A stretch of DNA of 64,000 nucleotides, from assembly GCF_900105905.1 (NCBI RefSeq), contig NZ_FNSV01000005.1, forward strand, positions 7,626,001-7,690,000, written 5' to 3'. Below are positions 15,891 through 25,822 of the stretch, piece by piece. The notes beneath the pieces are model-generated. The model had not been told where the DNA came from. It saw nothing but the letters and a program-made list of their open reading frames with translations, and searched no databases. Positions within the stretch are counted from its first letter, which is position 1, and every line of letters starts with the position of its first letter. The DNA comes from Rhodococcus koreensis. Its GTDB lineage: Bacteria > Actinomycetota > Actinomycetes > Mycobacteriales > Mycobacteriaceae. The position numbers and the translations under genes were made by a program.

Positions 15891-17249
15891 ATGCCGGTTA
15901 CCGATTCGATATTCCTTCTCGGCGAATCGCGAGAGCATCCGATGCATGTCGGATCGCTCGAATTGTTCACACCGCCGGAGGATGCCGGACCGGACTACGT
16001 GAAGTCGATGCACGAAACACTGCTGAAGCACACGGACGTGGACCCCACGTTCCGCAAGAAGCCGGCGGGCCCGGTCGGCAGTCTCGGGAACCTGTGGTGG
16101 GCCGACGAGTCGGACGTCGATCTCGAATACCACGTGCGTCATTCGGCCCTGCCTGCGCCGTACCGGGTCCGCGAATTGCTGACGCTGACGTCCCGGTTGC
16201 ACGGCACGCTCCTGGACCGTCATCGCCCGCTGTGGGAGATGTATCTGATCGAGGGCCTCTCCGACGGCCGGTTCGCGATCTACACCAAGCTGCACCACTC
16301 GCTGATGGACGGGGTCTCCGGGCTGCGGCTGCTGATGCGGACGCTGTCGACCGACCCGGACGTGCGCGACGCGCCGCCGCCGTGGAACCTGCCGCGCTCG
16401 GGGTCGGCGAACGGAGCCGCCGCCCCCGACCTCTGGTCGGTGGTGAACGGGGTCCGCCGCACGGTCGGCGACGTCGCCGGTCTCGCGCCGGTGTCGCTGC
16501 GGATCGCCCGCACCGCGATGGGTCAGCACGACATGAGGTTTCCGTACGAGGCGCCCCGCACCATGCTCAACGTCCCGATCGGTGGCGCGCGCCGGTTCGC
16601 CGCGCAGTCCTGGCCGCTCGACCGGATCCATGCCGTGCGGAAAGCGGCAGGCGTCAGTGTCAACGACGTCGTGATGGCCATGTGCGCCGGGGGGCTGCGG
16701 GGCTACCTCGAGGAACAGAACGCGCTGCCGGACGAACCGCTGATCGCGATGGTTCCGGTGTCGCTGCGCGACGAGCAGAAGGCCGACTCCGGCGGCAACG
16801 CGGTGGGGGTGACGCTGTGCAACCTGGCGACGGACGTCGACGACCCGGCGGAGCGTCTGACGGCGATCTCCGCGTCCATGTCGCAGGGAAAGGAATTGTT
16901 CGGCAGCCTCACCTCGTTGCAGGCGCTGGCGTGGTCCGCGGTCAACATGTCACCGATCGCCCTGACGCCGGTGCCGGGGTTCGTCCGCTTCACGCCGCCG
17001 CCGTTCAACGTGATCATCTCCAACGTCCCGGGACCGCGGAAGACCATGTACTGGAACGGGTCCCGGCTGGACGGCATCTACCCGACGTCGGTGGTGCTGG
17101 ACGGGCAGGCGCTGAACATCACGCTCACCACCAACGGCGGCAACCTCGATTTCGGTGTCATCGGGTGCCGCCGCTCGGTGCCGAGCCTGCAACGCATCCT
17201 CCACTATCTGGAGGCTGCCCTCGGCGAACTGGAGGCGGCACTACTCTGA
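15891..17249 (+). CDS. wax ester synthase/acyl-CoA:diacylglycerol acyltransferase
   Basis: A 452-residue WS/DGAT enzyme, which joins acyl-CoA to diacylglycerol or a fatty alcohol to make triacylglycerol or wax ester for storage. The catalytic motif HHxxxDG is present as HHSLMDG with His135, His136 and Asp140. The N-terminal MPVTDSIFLL matches the usual family start, so I take the ATG at 15891 behind AGGTGGGG instead of the GTG at 15870. The C-terminal NVIISNVPGP block is also a family landmark. Oleaginous rhodococci and mycobacteria carry many paralogues, and this one's substrate preference is unknown. Confidence 0.92.
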   Translation: MPVTDSIFLLGESREHPMHVGSLELFTPPEDAGPDYVKSMHETLLKHTDVDPTFRKKPAGPVGSLGNLWWADESDVDLEYHVRHSALPAPYRVRELLTLTSRLHGTLLDRHRPLWEMYLIEGLSDGRFAIYTKLHHSLMDGVSGLRLLMRTLSTDPDVRDAPPPWNLPRSGSANGAAAPDLWSVVNGVRRTVGDVAGLAPVSLRIARTAMGQHDMRFPYEAPRTMLNVPIGGARRFAAQSWPLDRIHAVRKAAGVSVNDVVMAMCAGGLRGYLEEQNALPDEPLIAMVPVSLRDEQKADSGGNAVGVTLCNLATDVDDPAERLTAISASMSQGKELFGSLTSLQALAWSAVNMSPIALTPVPGFVRFTPPPFNVIISNVPGPRKTMYWNGSRLDGIYPTSVVLDGQALNITLTTNGGNLDFGVIGCRRSVPSLQRILHYLEAALGELEAALL

Positions 17250-17278
17250 GACGCTACTGCTTGGAGGCGCCGCGGGTT

Positions 17279-18091
17279 TCAGCGTCTGCCCGACTCCTGC
17301 TCGACGAGGGCCCGCCGCGATTCCTCGTGCAGCACGCCGAGCAGTTCGTGTTCGACGTCCGCGAATTCGGGTGACGTCATCATCGACAGTTCGCGGGGGC
17401 GGGGCAGGCCCACCGTGACCTCGCGCCGCACGGTGGCGGGCCGGGCGGACAGCACGACCACCCGGTCCGACAGGTAGACGGCCTCCCGGATGTCGTGGGT
17501 GATCATCAGGACGGTCCACCGGTAGCGCTGCCACACGTCCTGCAACCAGGTCTGCATCTCGGTGCGGGTCAACGAATCCAGGGCGCCGAACGGCTCGTCG
17601 AGCAGCAGCACGGGACGGTCCTGGACGACGGTCCGCAGCATCGCGGCGCGCTGTCGCATGCCGCCGGACAGCTGGCTGGGGCGGGCGTCCTCGAACCCGC
17701 CGAGACCGAAGACGGAAAACAGTTCCCGGGCTTTGTCCCGCGCCTGTTTCCGGGGCACGCCCTGCACCTCGAGTCCGAGGGTGGTGTTGTCGAGGACGCT
17801 GCGCCACGGGAACAGCAGGTCCTTCTGCGGCATGTACGCGCAGTTCGACGGGCCACTGCCCGCGGGACGCACGGGCTCGCCGCCGATCGTGACGGTGCCG
17901 GCGTCCGGTTGGTCGAGTCCGGCGAGCATGGCGAACGCGGTGCTCTTCCCGCACCCGCTGGGGCCGATCACCGACACGAACTCGCCCGGTTCGACGGTGA
18001 ACGAGACGTTGTCGAGGACGGGACGGATGCCGCCGCGGACGGGGAATCCCTTGCTCAGTCCGGACAGTGCGACGCGCGCGGTCTCACTCAT
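17279..18091 (-). CDS. thiZ: ABC transporter ATPase for thiamin pyrimidine
   Basis: A 270-residue nucleotide-binding subunit with Walker A GPSGCGKST (43-51), signature LSGGMRQRAA, Walker B VLLLDEPFGALD and the H-loop (ITHDIREAVYLSDR). It is of the SsuB/TauB/ThiZ subfamily. It is last in an operon with a permease (8-base overlap), an NMT1-like binding protein and TenA under a TPP riboswitch. That fixes the substrate class as a pyrimidine precursor of thiamin, not a sulfonate. The symbol follows that context. Confidence 0.85.
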   Translation of the reverse strand: MSETARVALSGLSKGFPVRGGIRPVLDNVSFTVEPGEFVSVIGPSGCGKSTAFAMLAGLDQPDAGTVTIGGEPVRPAGSGPSNCAYMPQKDLLFPWRSVLDNTTLGLEVQGVPRKQARDKARELFSVFGLGGFEDARPSQLSGGMRQRAAMLRTVVQDRPVLLLDEPFGALDSLTRTEMQTWLQDVWQRYRWTVLMITHDIREAVYLSDRVVVLSARPATVRREVTVGLPRPRELSMMTSPEFADVEHELLGVLHEESRRALVEQESGRR

Positions 18092-18905
18092 GCCGGGCCC
18101 TCTCGTTCTTGATCCAGGGGGCGACGACGCGCTCCACCGCGAACGTGAGCAGGTAGAGGCTGACGCTGATCACGGCGGTGACGAGCACCGCCGCCAGCAC
18201 GAGGTCGGTGCGGAAGGAGTTCTTCTGCGTGGCCATGTAGATGCCGAGACCGGACGTGGCCCCGACGTATTCGGCGAACACGGCACCCACGACGGCGTAC
18301 GTGATGCCGATGCGCAGGGCGGTGAAGAACCGGGGGATGGCCGAGGGCAGCCGCACGTAGCGGAATTCCTGCCACCGGGAGGCGCCCATGCTGCGCAACA
18401 GCGCACCCGCCTCCCGGTCGGCGGCGGCGAAACCCTCGATCAGGCCGATCGTCATGGGGAAGAACGTGGCGAGGGCGATCACGAGGACCTTCGGCAGCAG
18501 ACCGAATCCGAACCAGATGATCATCAGCGGCGCGATCGCGATGATCGGCAGCGTCTGCGACACGACGAACAGCGGAACGAATGCGCGTCGCAGCCACGGC
18601 GAGAAGTCCACGAGCACGGCGAGAGCCCACGCGCAGAGCAGGGACACGGCGAACCCGATCAGCGTCACCTGCAGTGTCGCGGAGGCGTGACCGGAGATGG
18701 CGTCCCGCGCCCGCCAACCCTGCTGGACGACCCGCAGCGGCGACGGCAGCACCTGCGGCCGGATACCGCTGACCGTCACGTACACCTGCCACGCGACGAC
18801 CAGCAGCGCCACGACCACGACCGCGGGCAGTACCCGCCGCAGCAGCGGGGACGTGCCCGGGGCCGGGGTCCGGAGGGTCGGGTCAGGGCTGAGCGAGGTA
18901 CTCAT
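18084..18905 (-). CDS. thiX: ABC transporter permease for thiamin pyrimidine
   Basis: A 273-residue inner-membrane permease of the BinPDT type with about six helices and the EAA-like loop ending in GLI near PMTIGLIEGF. It starts inside the 3' end of the binding-protein gene (23-base overlap) and overlaps the ATPase start by 8 bases, so the three transporter genes are translated as a unit. Control is by the TPP riboswitch upstream of tenA. Confidence 0.85.
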   Translation of the reverse strand: MSTSLSPDPTLRTPAPGTSPLLRRVLPAVVVVALLVVAWQVYVTVSGIRPQVLPSPLRVVQQGWRARDAISGHASATLQVTLIGFAVSLLCAWALAVLVDFSPWLRRAFVPLFVVSQTLPIIAIAPLMIIWFGFGLLPKVLVIALATFFPMTIGLIEGFAAADREAGALLRSMGASRWQEFRYVRLPSAIPRFFTALRIGITYAVVGAVFAEYVGATSGLGIYMATQKNSFRTDLVLAAVLVTAVISVSLYLLTFAVERVVAPWIKNERARHE

Positions 18906-19911
18906 TGGTGAAATACGTCGACCAGTCGGGTTCCGTGGTCAGCGGTGCCCCGTCGGGGCCGGTGAGCAGGCCGTGCTGGAACAGGAAACCGGAGTACCCC
19001 GCCCACTGCTCGGCCGTCTGTGTCCCGACCTTTCCGGAAGCGTCCTTCATGTACTCGGAGGACAGCATCTGCTGGCTCTCCCGCACGAGGGACTCGTCCG
19101 TGAAGGCGCCGGGATTGGCGTCGATCAACATCTGCGCGGCCTCGTCCGGCCGGTCGGCGGCGAACTGGTAGCCGCGCTGCAGGGCCTGGACGAACTTGCG
19201 GGCCTGCTCGGGATGCTCGTCCATCCACTGCTCGTTGCCCTCGATGACGAGTGCGTACGCGTCCGGGAAGCCGTAGTCGGTGTAGTGGAAGTAGCGCATC
19301 GGGGTGCCCCGGTGCTCGGCCTCGATGCCCTCCCAGCCGAAGAACGACACGGTGAAGTCGGCGGTGCCGGAGTACACGGCCTCGTAGGCCGACGTGCCGA
19401 GCGTGACGGTGGTGAATTCGCCCTTGCCGCCGTCGTTCCGGATGATCTGCTTCAGCGTCTCCTCGCCGTCGGGGTCCGCGAAACCGGCGTAGATCTTGCC
19501 GTCGAGATCCCGGGGGCGGGTGATGTCGGCGCGATCCGCCTTCACCGCGATGCCCGTCGCCCAGTGCTGCAGCGGGGCCATGACCGACGTGGTCTGGGCG
19601 CCCGCGGCCTTCGAGAACGTCGCGGAACTCTGGAAGCTCACGCCGAACTCCGCGTTGCCGGCGTCGACGAGGGTGTCGGGTGAGGTGTCGTTGTACGGCA
19701 GCACCTGCACGTCGAGTCCGGCGTCCGCGAACCAGCCCTCCTGCTGGGCGACGAACAGTCCGGTGTGGTTGGTGTTCGGCGTCCAGTCGAGTGCGAACCG
19801 GATGGTGTCGTCGGACTGTGAGTCGCCGGCGCAGCCGGTGAGCATCGACAGGGCCGAGACGAGGATGACGGCTGCGGTGGCCGCGCGCTTGGTACGGGAG
19901 AAAAGTGTCAC
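18883..19911 (-). CDS. thiY: NMT1/THI5-like pyrimidine-binding lipoprotein
   Basis: A 342-residue periplasmic-type substrate-binding lipoprotein. Its N-terminus is a lipoprotein signal with lipobox LTGC. The mature protein begins with a DxIRFALDWTPNTNHTG-like block, the hallmark of ThiY/THI5 proteins that bind formylaminopyrimidine or hydroxymethylpyrimidine. I take the GTG at 19911 because it overlaps the tenA stop in the common GTGA form; an ATG at 19923 in the same frame would add four residues. It lies between tenA and the permease under TPP control. Confidence 0.87.
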   Translation of the reverse strand: MTLFSRTKRAATAAVILVSALSMLTGCAGDSQSDDTIRFALDWTPNTNHTGLFVAQQEGWFADAGLDVQVLPYNDTSPDTLVDAGNAEFGVSFQSSATFSKAAGAQTTSVMAPLQHWATGIAVKADRADITRPRDLDGKIYAGFADPDGEETLKQIIRNDGGKGEFTTVTLGTSAYEAVYSGTADFTVSFFGWEGIEAEHRGTPMRYFHYTDYGFPDAYALVIEGNEQWMDEHPEQARKFVQALQRGYQFAADRPDEAAQMLIDANPGAFTDESLVRESQQMLSSEYMKDASGKVGTQTAEQWAGYSGFLFQHGLLTGPDGAPLTTEPDWSTYFTNEYLAQP

Positions 19912-20630
19912 GACGCCGGCCATTCCTGCTTGTTGAGTGCGGTGTCCCAGAACATGAGTTCGTAGCGGCTGGCGATCGTGAACGCCTCCACCATCGCCTC
20001 GCGCTGGGCTTCGGTCGCGGCCTCCGCGGCGGCGTCCACGAGTTCGCGGGCCATCGCGACGGCGGCGTGGAACTCCTCCGCGTCGTACGTGGTCACCCAC
20101 TGTGCGTACGGGTGCGACGGGTCGGCGGCCAGCACGTCCCGGGCGCTCGCCGCCAGCCGGCGTCCCACGTCCGCGTAGATCCAGAAGCACGGCAGCACCG
20201 CGGCGGCGGACACCGCGTACGGCTCGGTGGCGGCGACCGCCGTCAGGTAGGAGATGTACCCGAGGCAGGCCTGCGAATGCTGCGGTTCGGCGTCCGACGC
20301 GGGGAGCCGTCCGCTGGTCAGCAGATTCTGGTGCAATGTCGCCTCGACCGTGGCGGCCTCGGCTGCCGAGCCGGCCCAGAAGCCGGCCTCGACGGGGCCC
20401 GGCGCATGCGCGGCGACCAGGGACAGGGCCTTCGCGTACCCGGTCAGGTACAGGAAATCCTGCTCGATGTAGGTGCGGAACACGTCCAGCGGCAGTGTTC
20501 CGTCGCCGAGGCGGCACAGGAACTCGAGTTCGTCGATCGCCTCGCGCAGCACCTTGGTCCGGTCCCACAAGTGGTCCGTGAATCGGGCGTGCTGGCCTGC
20601 GCCCGCAGCACCTTGGACAGAGCTATTCAC
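19908..20630 (-). CDS. tenA: TenA-family aminopyrimidine aminohydrolase (thiamin salvage)
   Basis: A 240-residue all-helical protein of the TenA/TENA_THI-4 family. Members with the active cysteine hydrolyse aminopyrimidine from degraded thiamin to hydroxymethylpyrimidine. LPCFWIY contains Cys148, matching the catalytic Cys of Bacillus TenA, and Glu224 (YELMFW) matches its conserved glutamate. It starts with GTG directly below the TPP riboswitch and heads the operon with the ThiXYZ transporter. Import of the pyrimidine and its processing are therefore under one switch. Confidence 0.9.
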   Translation of the reverse strand: MNSSVQGAAGAGQHARFTDHLWDRTKVLREAIDELEFLCRLGDGTLPLDVFRTYIEQDFLYLTGYAKALSLVAAHAPGPVEAGFWAGSAAEAATVEATLHQNLLTSGRLPASDAEPQHSQACLGYISYLTAVAATEPYAVSAAAVLPCFWIYADVGRRLAASARDVLAADPSHPYAQWVTTYDAEEFHAAVAMARELVDAAAEAATEAQREAMVEAFTIASRYELMFWDTALNKQEWPAS

Positions 20631-20635
20631 AACGT

Positions 20636-20722
20636 TGACATCCCTTCGTCAGCATTACCTGAGCAGGTTCCCGGGTGTGTTCTCAGCCCCGCCCGTGCGG
20701 AGCACCCCGTGTCAGAACAAGC
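20636..20722 (-). promoter_or_regulatory. TPP riboswitch (THI element)
   Basis: On the minus strand the conserved segments appear in order: ACGGGGTGC, GGGCTGAGA, ACCC, GAACCTG, CAGGTAATGCTGACGAAGGGA. This is the classical thi-box. It ends six bases before the GTG of tenA, so the AAGGGA near its 3' end probably serves as the ribosome-binding site and is hidden when TPP is bound. It should switch off the pyrimidine salvage operon when thiamin diphosphate is plentiful. Confidence 0.95.
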
Positions 20723-20777
20723 CGACCCTAGCACCGGCCGTGCCGCGAACGGAAAGGCCCCGGGTGGGTGGACGGGC

Positions 20778-21464
20778 TCAGCCTGCGAGGAACGCGGCCG
20801 CTCCCGGCGGGAGGGGCGCGGGGCCGCGCGTGTAGATCTCGGCGGGCCTGCCGGTCCCGACGACGGCCAGGTCGCCGGTGTGCTCGAGGGCGGGCATCAT
20901 GTGCCGGCGGAACGAGTCCTTCGGGAGGGGACGGCCGAACACCACCTCGTAGACCCGGCGGAGTTCGAGCACCGTGAACGTGTCGCCGGCCAGTCCCGAC
21001 GGGTCGACGGACCGCGCGTACCGCTCGCGCAGGTCGGCGACGGCGAGGGTGACGACGTCCGCATGGTCGAACGCGAGGTCCTGCGTCACCCGGTCGCCGT
21101 CGACGGGGATCAGCAGGGCGTCGCGGGGGAGTGCCGTGCGCGGCAGCGCCGCCCCGTGCGTCATCGACAGCACCCACCCGCGGTCGTCGCGGGCGGGGTC
21201 GTCGAACATCGCCAACTGGTGGAACTCGGCACCCGCCAGTCCGGCCTTGATCCGCAGGCACCGCTCGGCGGCGTCCCGCAGCCGCTCGTCCTTGTGGAGG
21301 AAGGTGCCCGGAAGCGCGAGCCGGCCCGAACGGTGCGGAACCACAAGCACTTTCAGCTCGGCGCCGTCGACGGTGAGGACGGCGACGTCGACCGCCACGG
21401 ACGGCCGCGGGTAGTCGAGGAGACTCTTGCCCTCGGGATCGGTCGATGCGGCCACGGAGCACAT
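20778..21464 (-). CDS. NrtR-like regulator with degenerate Nudix domain
   Basis: A 228-residue protein with an N-terminal Nudix fold (about 25-150) and a C-terminal winged helix (about 160-228) containing FTVLELRRVYEVVFGRPLPKDSFRRHM, which is given here as two overlapping pieces: the helix FTVLELRRVYEVVFGR and the strand-turn KDSFRRHM. This layout is that of NrtR, a repressor that senses ADP-ribose and controls NAD genes. In the Nudix box the catalytic REUxEE is replaced by RCLRIK, so hydrolysis should be lost and a sensing role kept. The ATG at 21464 lacks a good ribosome-binding site, and a TATAGAT at about minus 20 suggests a nearly leaderless transcript. Its targets are not evident. Confidence 0.72.
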   Translation of the reverse strand: MCSVAASTDPEGKSLLDYPRPSVAVDVAVLTVDGAELKVLVVPHRSGRLALPGTFLHKDERLRDAAERCLRIKAGLAGAEFHQLAMFDDPARDDRGWVLSMTHGAALPRTALPRDALLIPVDGDRVTQDLAFDHADVVTLAVADLRERYARSVDPSGLAGDTFTVLELRRVYEVVFGRPLPKDSFRRHMMPALEHTGDLAVVGTGRPAEIYTRGPAPLPPGAAAFLAG

Positions 21465-21567
21465 GTTAGCGCGCGGTTGATCTATATCGCGTTCGAACGG
21501 TCCTGCCTGCGCATCGTTGGTAGTTTGGCGAGAGATTCCCGTACGCGCTGCGTGAGGAGATTCGGCC

Positions 21568-23113
<1,546 letters not shown>

Positions 23114-23121
<8 letters not shown>

Positions 23122-24355
23122 CCGGCACCTTCTCGTCCAGTTCCTTCAGCACGGGCAGCGCGAAGCACGCCAACCCGATGATCAGGACCGGGATCGCGAG
23201 CACGAAGAACGTCGGCTGGATACCCCACTTGTCGAGGATCGGGCCGGCCAGCAGGTAGCCCAGCGGACCCGCCGCATACGCCGTGGACGTCATGACCCCG
23301 GTGACCCGGCCGCGCATGTGCTCCGGACTGCGAGTCTGCATGGCGTAGTTGGCGATCGGGCCGACCGGACCGAACACCAGACCCTGCAGGAGAGCCAGCG
23401 CCAGAATCGCCCACAGCGGCGGCAGGAACGCCATCGCGACCATCGCTGCGCCCAGCACCGTCACCGCCACCACCATCAGCATCCGGCGCGACACGAACGG
23501 CGCGAGCGGTCCGTAGGCGAGGGCGCCCACCACGCCGCCGATGCTGAGCGCCATCAGGACCGAACCGAGTTGCGCAGGTTTGTCGAGTTCGGTGAAGTAC
23601 ACCGGGAACACCACTGACTCGACCGGCATGTACAGCGCGACCACCGCCATGTCCACGAGCGCGATCGTGCGCAGGAGCCGGTTGTGCCACACGAACTTCA
23701 ATCCCTCGAGCGTGCCGTGCCAAATGGACGTCGGGCGCGTGGCGGTGTCCGGTCTGCCGGCGTGCTCGAGACGCAGGAACGCGATCGTCGCAACGGACAG
23801 CACGAACCCGGCGGCGGCGACCCACAACGTGTTCACCGCACCCACGGTGGCGATGAGGACGCCGCCGATGCCCGGGCCGACGAGATACGCCACGTTGTAG
23901 TTGGCCTCGTAGAGACTGTTCATCCGGTCGAGTGACCACCCCGCGGACTTCGTGGCGGCGGGCAGCATCGACTCCCTGGCCGCGATGCCGGCCGGATCGA
24001 ACGCGGCGCCGATCGCGGCGAGGACGGCGATCACCGTGACGGTGAGGCCCGTCGTGGTCGCGATCACCGGGATGGCCGCCACGGACAGGGCCGACAGGCA
24101 GTCGGAGATCAGCGACGTGCGGCGTCGTCCGAACAGGTCGACGAACGTGCCCGCGAACAGGCTCGACAGCAACAGCGGGAGGGTGGCCGCGCCCGCGACG
24201 ATCGCGGCGTCCGATGCGCGACCGGTCTGCTCGAGCACGAGCCACGGCAGCACGACGATCACGATGCCGTTGCCCGTGGAGGAGAACAGGGTCGCGACGT
24301 TCAGGAGGATCAGGGGCCCGAACCGGCGAGTCACAGCCGTCTCGGTGGCGGTCAC
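23114..24355 (-). CDS. MFS exporter, MFS_3 (enterobactin-exporter) type
   Basis: A 413-residue, 12-helix transporter resembling the EntS/MefA-like branch of the MFS. It begins with a short basic tail, then FGPLILLNVATLFSSTGNGI, and has motif A FVDLFGRRRT. I choose the GTG at 24355 behind AGAGGA; the frame is open further upstream but would add an implausible Arg/His-rich tail. It converges on and overlaps the carboxylesterase gene. An exporter of small toxic or siderophore-like molecules is the family expectation. Confidence 0.78.
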
Positions 24356-24438
24356 GGCAAGGTCCTCTGGTCGGCTCGGTCGGTGGTCCTTCGACGCTAA
24401 CAGCGAGGTCGTGGCCACCGCGAGCGAATTTTCGGCCG

Positions 24439-24963
24439 CTACTGGTTGCGTTGCAGAGTCAACTCGGCGAGCGTGCGCGCACCGTCGCACGGGTCGCCCG
24501 TCCCGGACCGTTGCTGCACCCACCACGTGATGACACCGGAGTAGGCGGCGGTGATCCCACACGCCGCCGAATCACCCGGCCGCCGGGCGCTGAACGCCGA
24601 CGTGCCCGCGATCGTCGTGGTCTCCACCTGATAGCCCAGCTGGTCCGCCACCGCCCGCTCCCGCTGCAACGAGTTGTTCTCGAACCAGCCGAACGTGACG
24701 TCGATCGATCCGGCGGCGGACGACACCGTCCACATGCACACTGCACCGTAGAAGTACTGGTCGATGCCTGCGCCGTGCAGTGTCTCCACGATCTTGTCGT
24801 TGGGGACGGCGTCGCATTCGCGCAGGAGCTTGTCGAACTGCGGCGAGCCGTCGTCGGAGGAGGCGGCACCCTCGGGCAGGGGAGTGCCCGTGACGGACGT
24901 GCCGCAGCCGGCCAGCACCATCGCCGACGCGACCGCCGCGGCGAGTCGCCGGCGGCCGGTCAT
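24439..24963 (-). CDS. DUF3558-family lipoprotein
   Basis: A 174-residue exported lipoprotein with signal and lipobox VLAGC. The mature domain has the DUF3558 features: conserved Cys pairs (LLRECDAV and GAVCMW, then AACGI and GDPCDG) and aromatic strands. The family is restricted to actinobacteria and its function is not established. Its ATG overlaps the stop of the upstream paralogue (ATGA). The two proteins are similar across the whole length, so a tandem duplication is likely. Confidence 0.75.
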   Translation of the reverse strand: MTGRRRLAAAVASAMVLAGCGTSVTGTPLPEGAASSDDGSPQFDKLLRECDAVPNDKIVETLHGAGIDQYFYGAVCMWTVSSAAGSIDVTFGWFENNSLQRERAVADQLGYQVETTTIAGTSAFSARRPGDSAACGITAAYSGVITWWVQQRSGTGDPCDGARTLAELTLQRNQ

Positions 24964-25499
24964 TTGGCCTTCTCCAGCGTCAGCCGGCCGAGCGCGGTCG
25001 GTGCCTCGCACGGATCGGAGGGTGCACTGCCCGTTCCGTAGCGGACCAGCCAGTGCACGAAGTCGGAACCGGTGCCGAGCGCGACCTCGCAGAACCCGAC
25101 GTTCTGCGACGAAAACCCGCGATGCCCGGCGATCTCGAGGTCGTGGACCTCGTGACCGATGCCCTTGGCCACCGACCGCTCCCGGTCGATGGGGCTGCCG
25201 CGGTACCAGGTGAACATCACGTACCGTTCGCCGCCGTCCGCTTCCCACCGGCACTTGATGCCGTTCCGCGACACCGGGGTGAGCCCCGCGATCCGCGCCC
25301 GCTCGTACACTTCGGCGTCGGTCAGCGAGCCGCATTCACCCACGAACGGGCCGGGCTGCACGGCCACCGAGGTGGTCGGCGCGGATGCCGGATCGGTGTC
25401 CGAACCGCCGCCGGAACCGCAACCGGCCAGCACGACCGTCGCCGCGAGAAGACACGTCGCGCGGACGGCCGGGCGGAGCGGATCAGACGAGCTCCGCAT
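24960..25499 (-). CDS. DUF3558-family lipoprotein (paralogue)
   Basis: A 179-residue lipoprotein with lipobox VLAGC followed by a Gly/Ser-rich linker. It has the same Cys pattern as the next gene (GECGSL, IKCRW, VGFCEV, SDPCEA). It starts inside the GNAT gene's 3' end (17-base overlap) and ends in an ATGA overlap with its paralogue. The three genes form one unit. Function unknown. Confidence 0.75.
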   Translation of the reverse strand: MRSSSDPLRPAVRATCLLAATVVLAGCGSGGGSDTDPASAPTTSVAVQPGPFVGECGSLTDAEVYERARIAGLTPVSRNGIKCRWEADGGERYVMFTWYRGSPIDRERSVAKGIGHEVHDLEIAGHRGFSSQNVGFCEVALGTGSDFVHWLVRYGTGSAPSDPCEAPTALGRLTLEKAK

Positions 25500-25758
25500 A
25501 GCTCGGATTCTCGGCGATGTACTTCTCCACGTACGAGCACGACGGGATCACGGCGAGCCCACTGGACTTCGTGTCGTCGAGGGCGGCCTTCACCACCACC
25601 GCCGCCAGACCCTGCCCGCGGAACTGCGGGTACGTCACGGTGTGGTGGAAGTCGCGGGCGCCGTTCCGCTCGAAGTAATCGGCGTATCCGGCCAGTTGGC
25701 CGTCGAGGTAGATCTCGAACCGGGATTCCGACACGTCGTGTTCCACCGTGGCCGCCAC
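25483..25758 (-). CDS. short GNAT-family N-acetyltransferase (YjdJ type)
   Basis: A 91-residue minimal GNAT domain. The acetyl-CoA pyrophosphate loop is in QFRGQGLAAVVVKAAL, and the C-terminal strand SCSYVEKYI is typical of the small Acetyltransf_CG group. Full GNAT enzymes are about twice this size, but this subfamily is naturally short. It heads the unit with two DUF3558 lipoproteins. Substrate unknown. Confidence 0.82.
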   Translation of the reverse strand: MAATVEHDVSESRFEIYLDGQLAGYADYFERNGARDFHHTVTYPQFRGQGLAAVVVKAALDDTKSSGLAVIPSCSYVEKYIAENPSYAELV

Positions 25759-25822
25759 AGATCGCTCCTCTGCTCGTGTGGCGTGCGCGCTGTCCCGCGC
25801 ACGCTGTCACTCGCAGATTACG

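Noticed and set aside
17279..18905. Reading the ABC transporter as a sulfonate/taurine importer (SsuBC-like)
   Set aside because: The TPP riboswitch, TenA and the THI5-like binding protein in the same operon point to thiamin pyrimidine instead.
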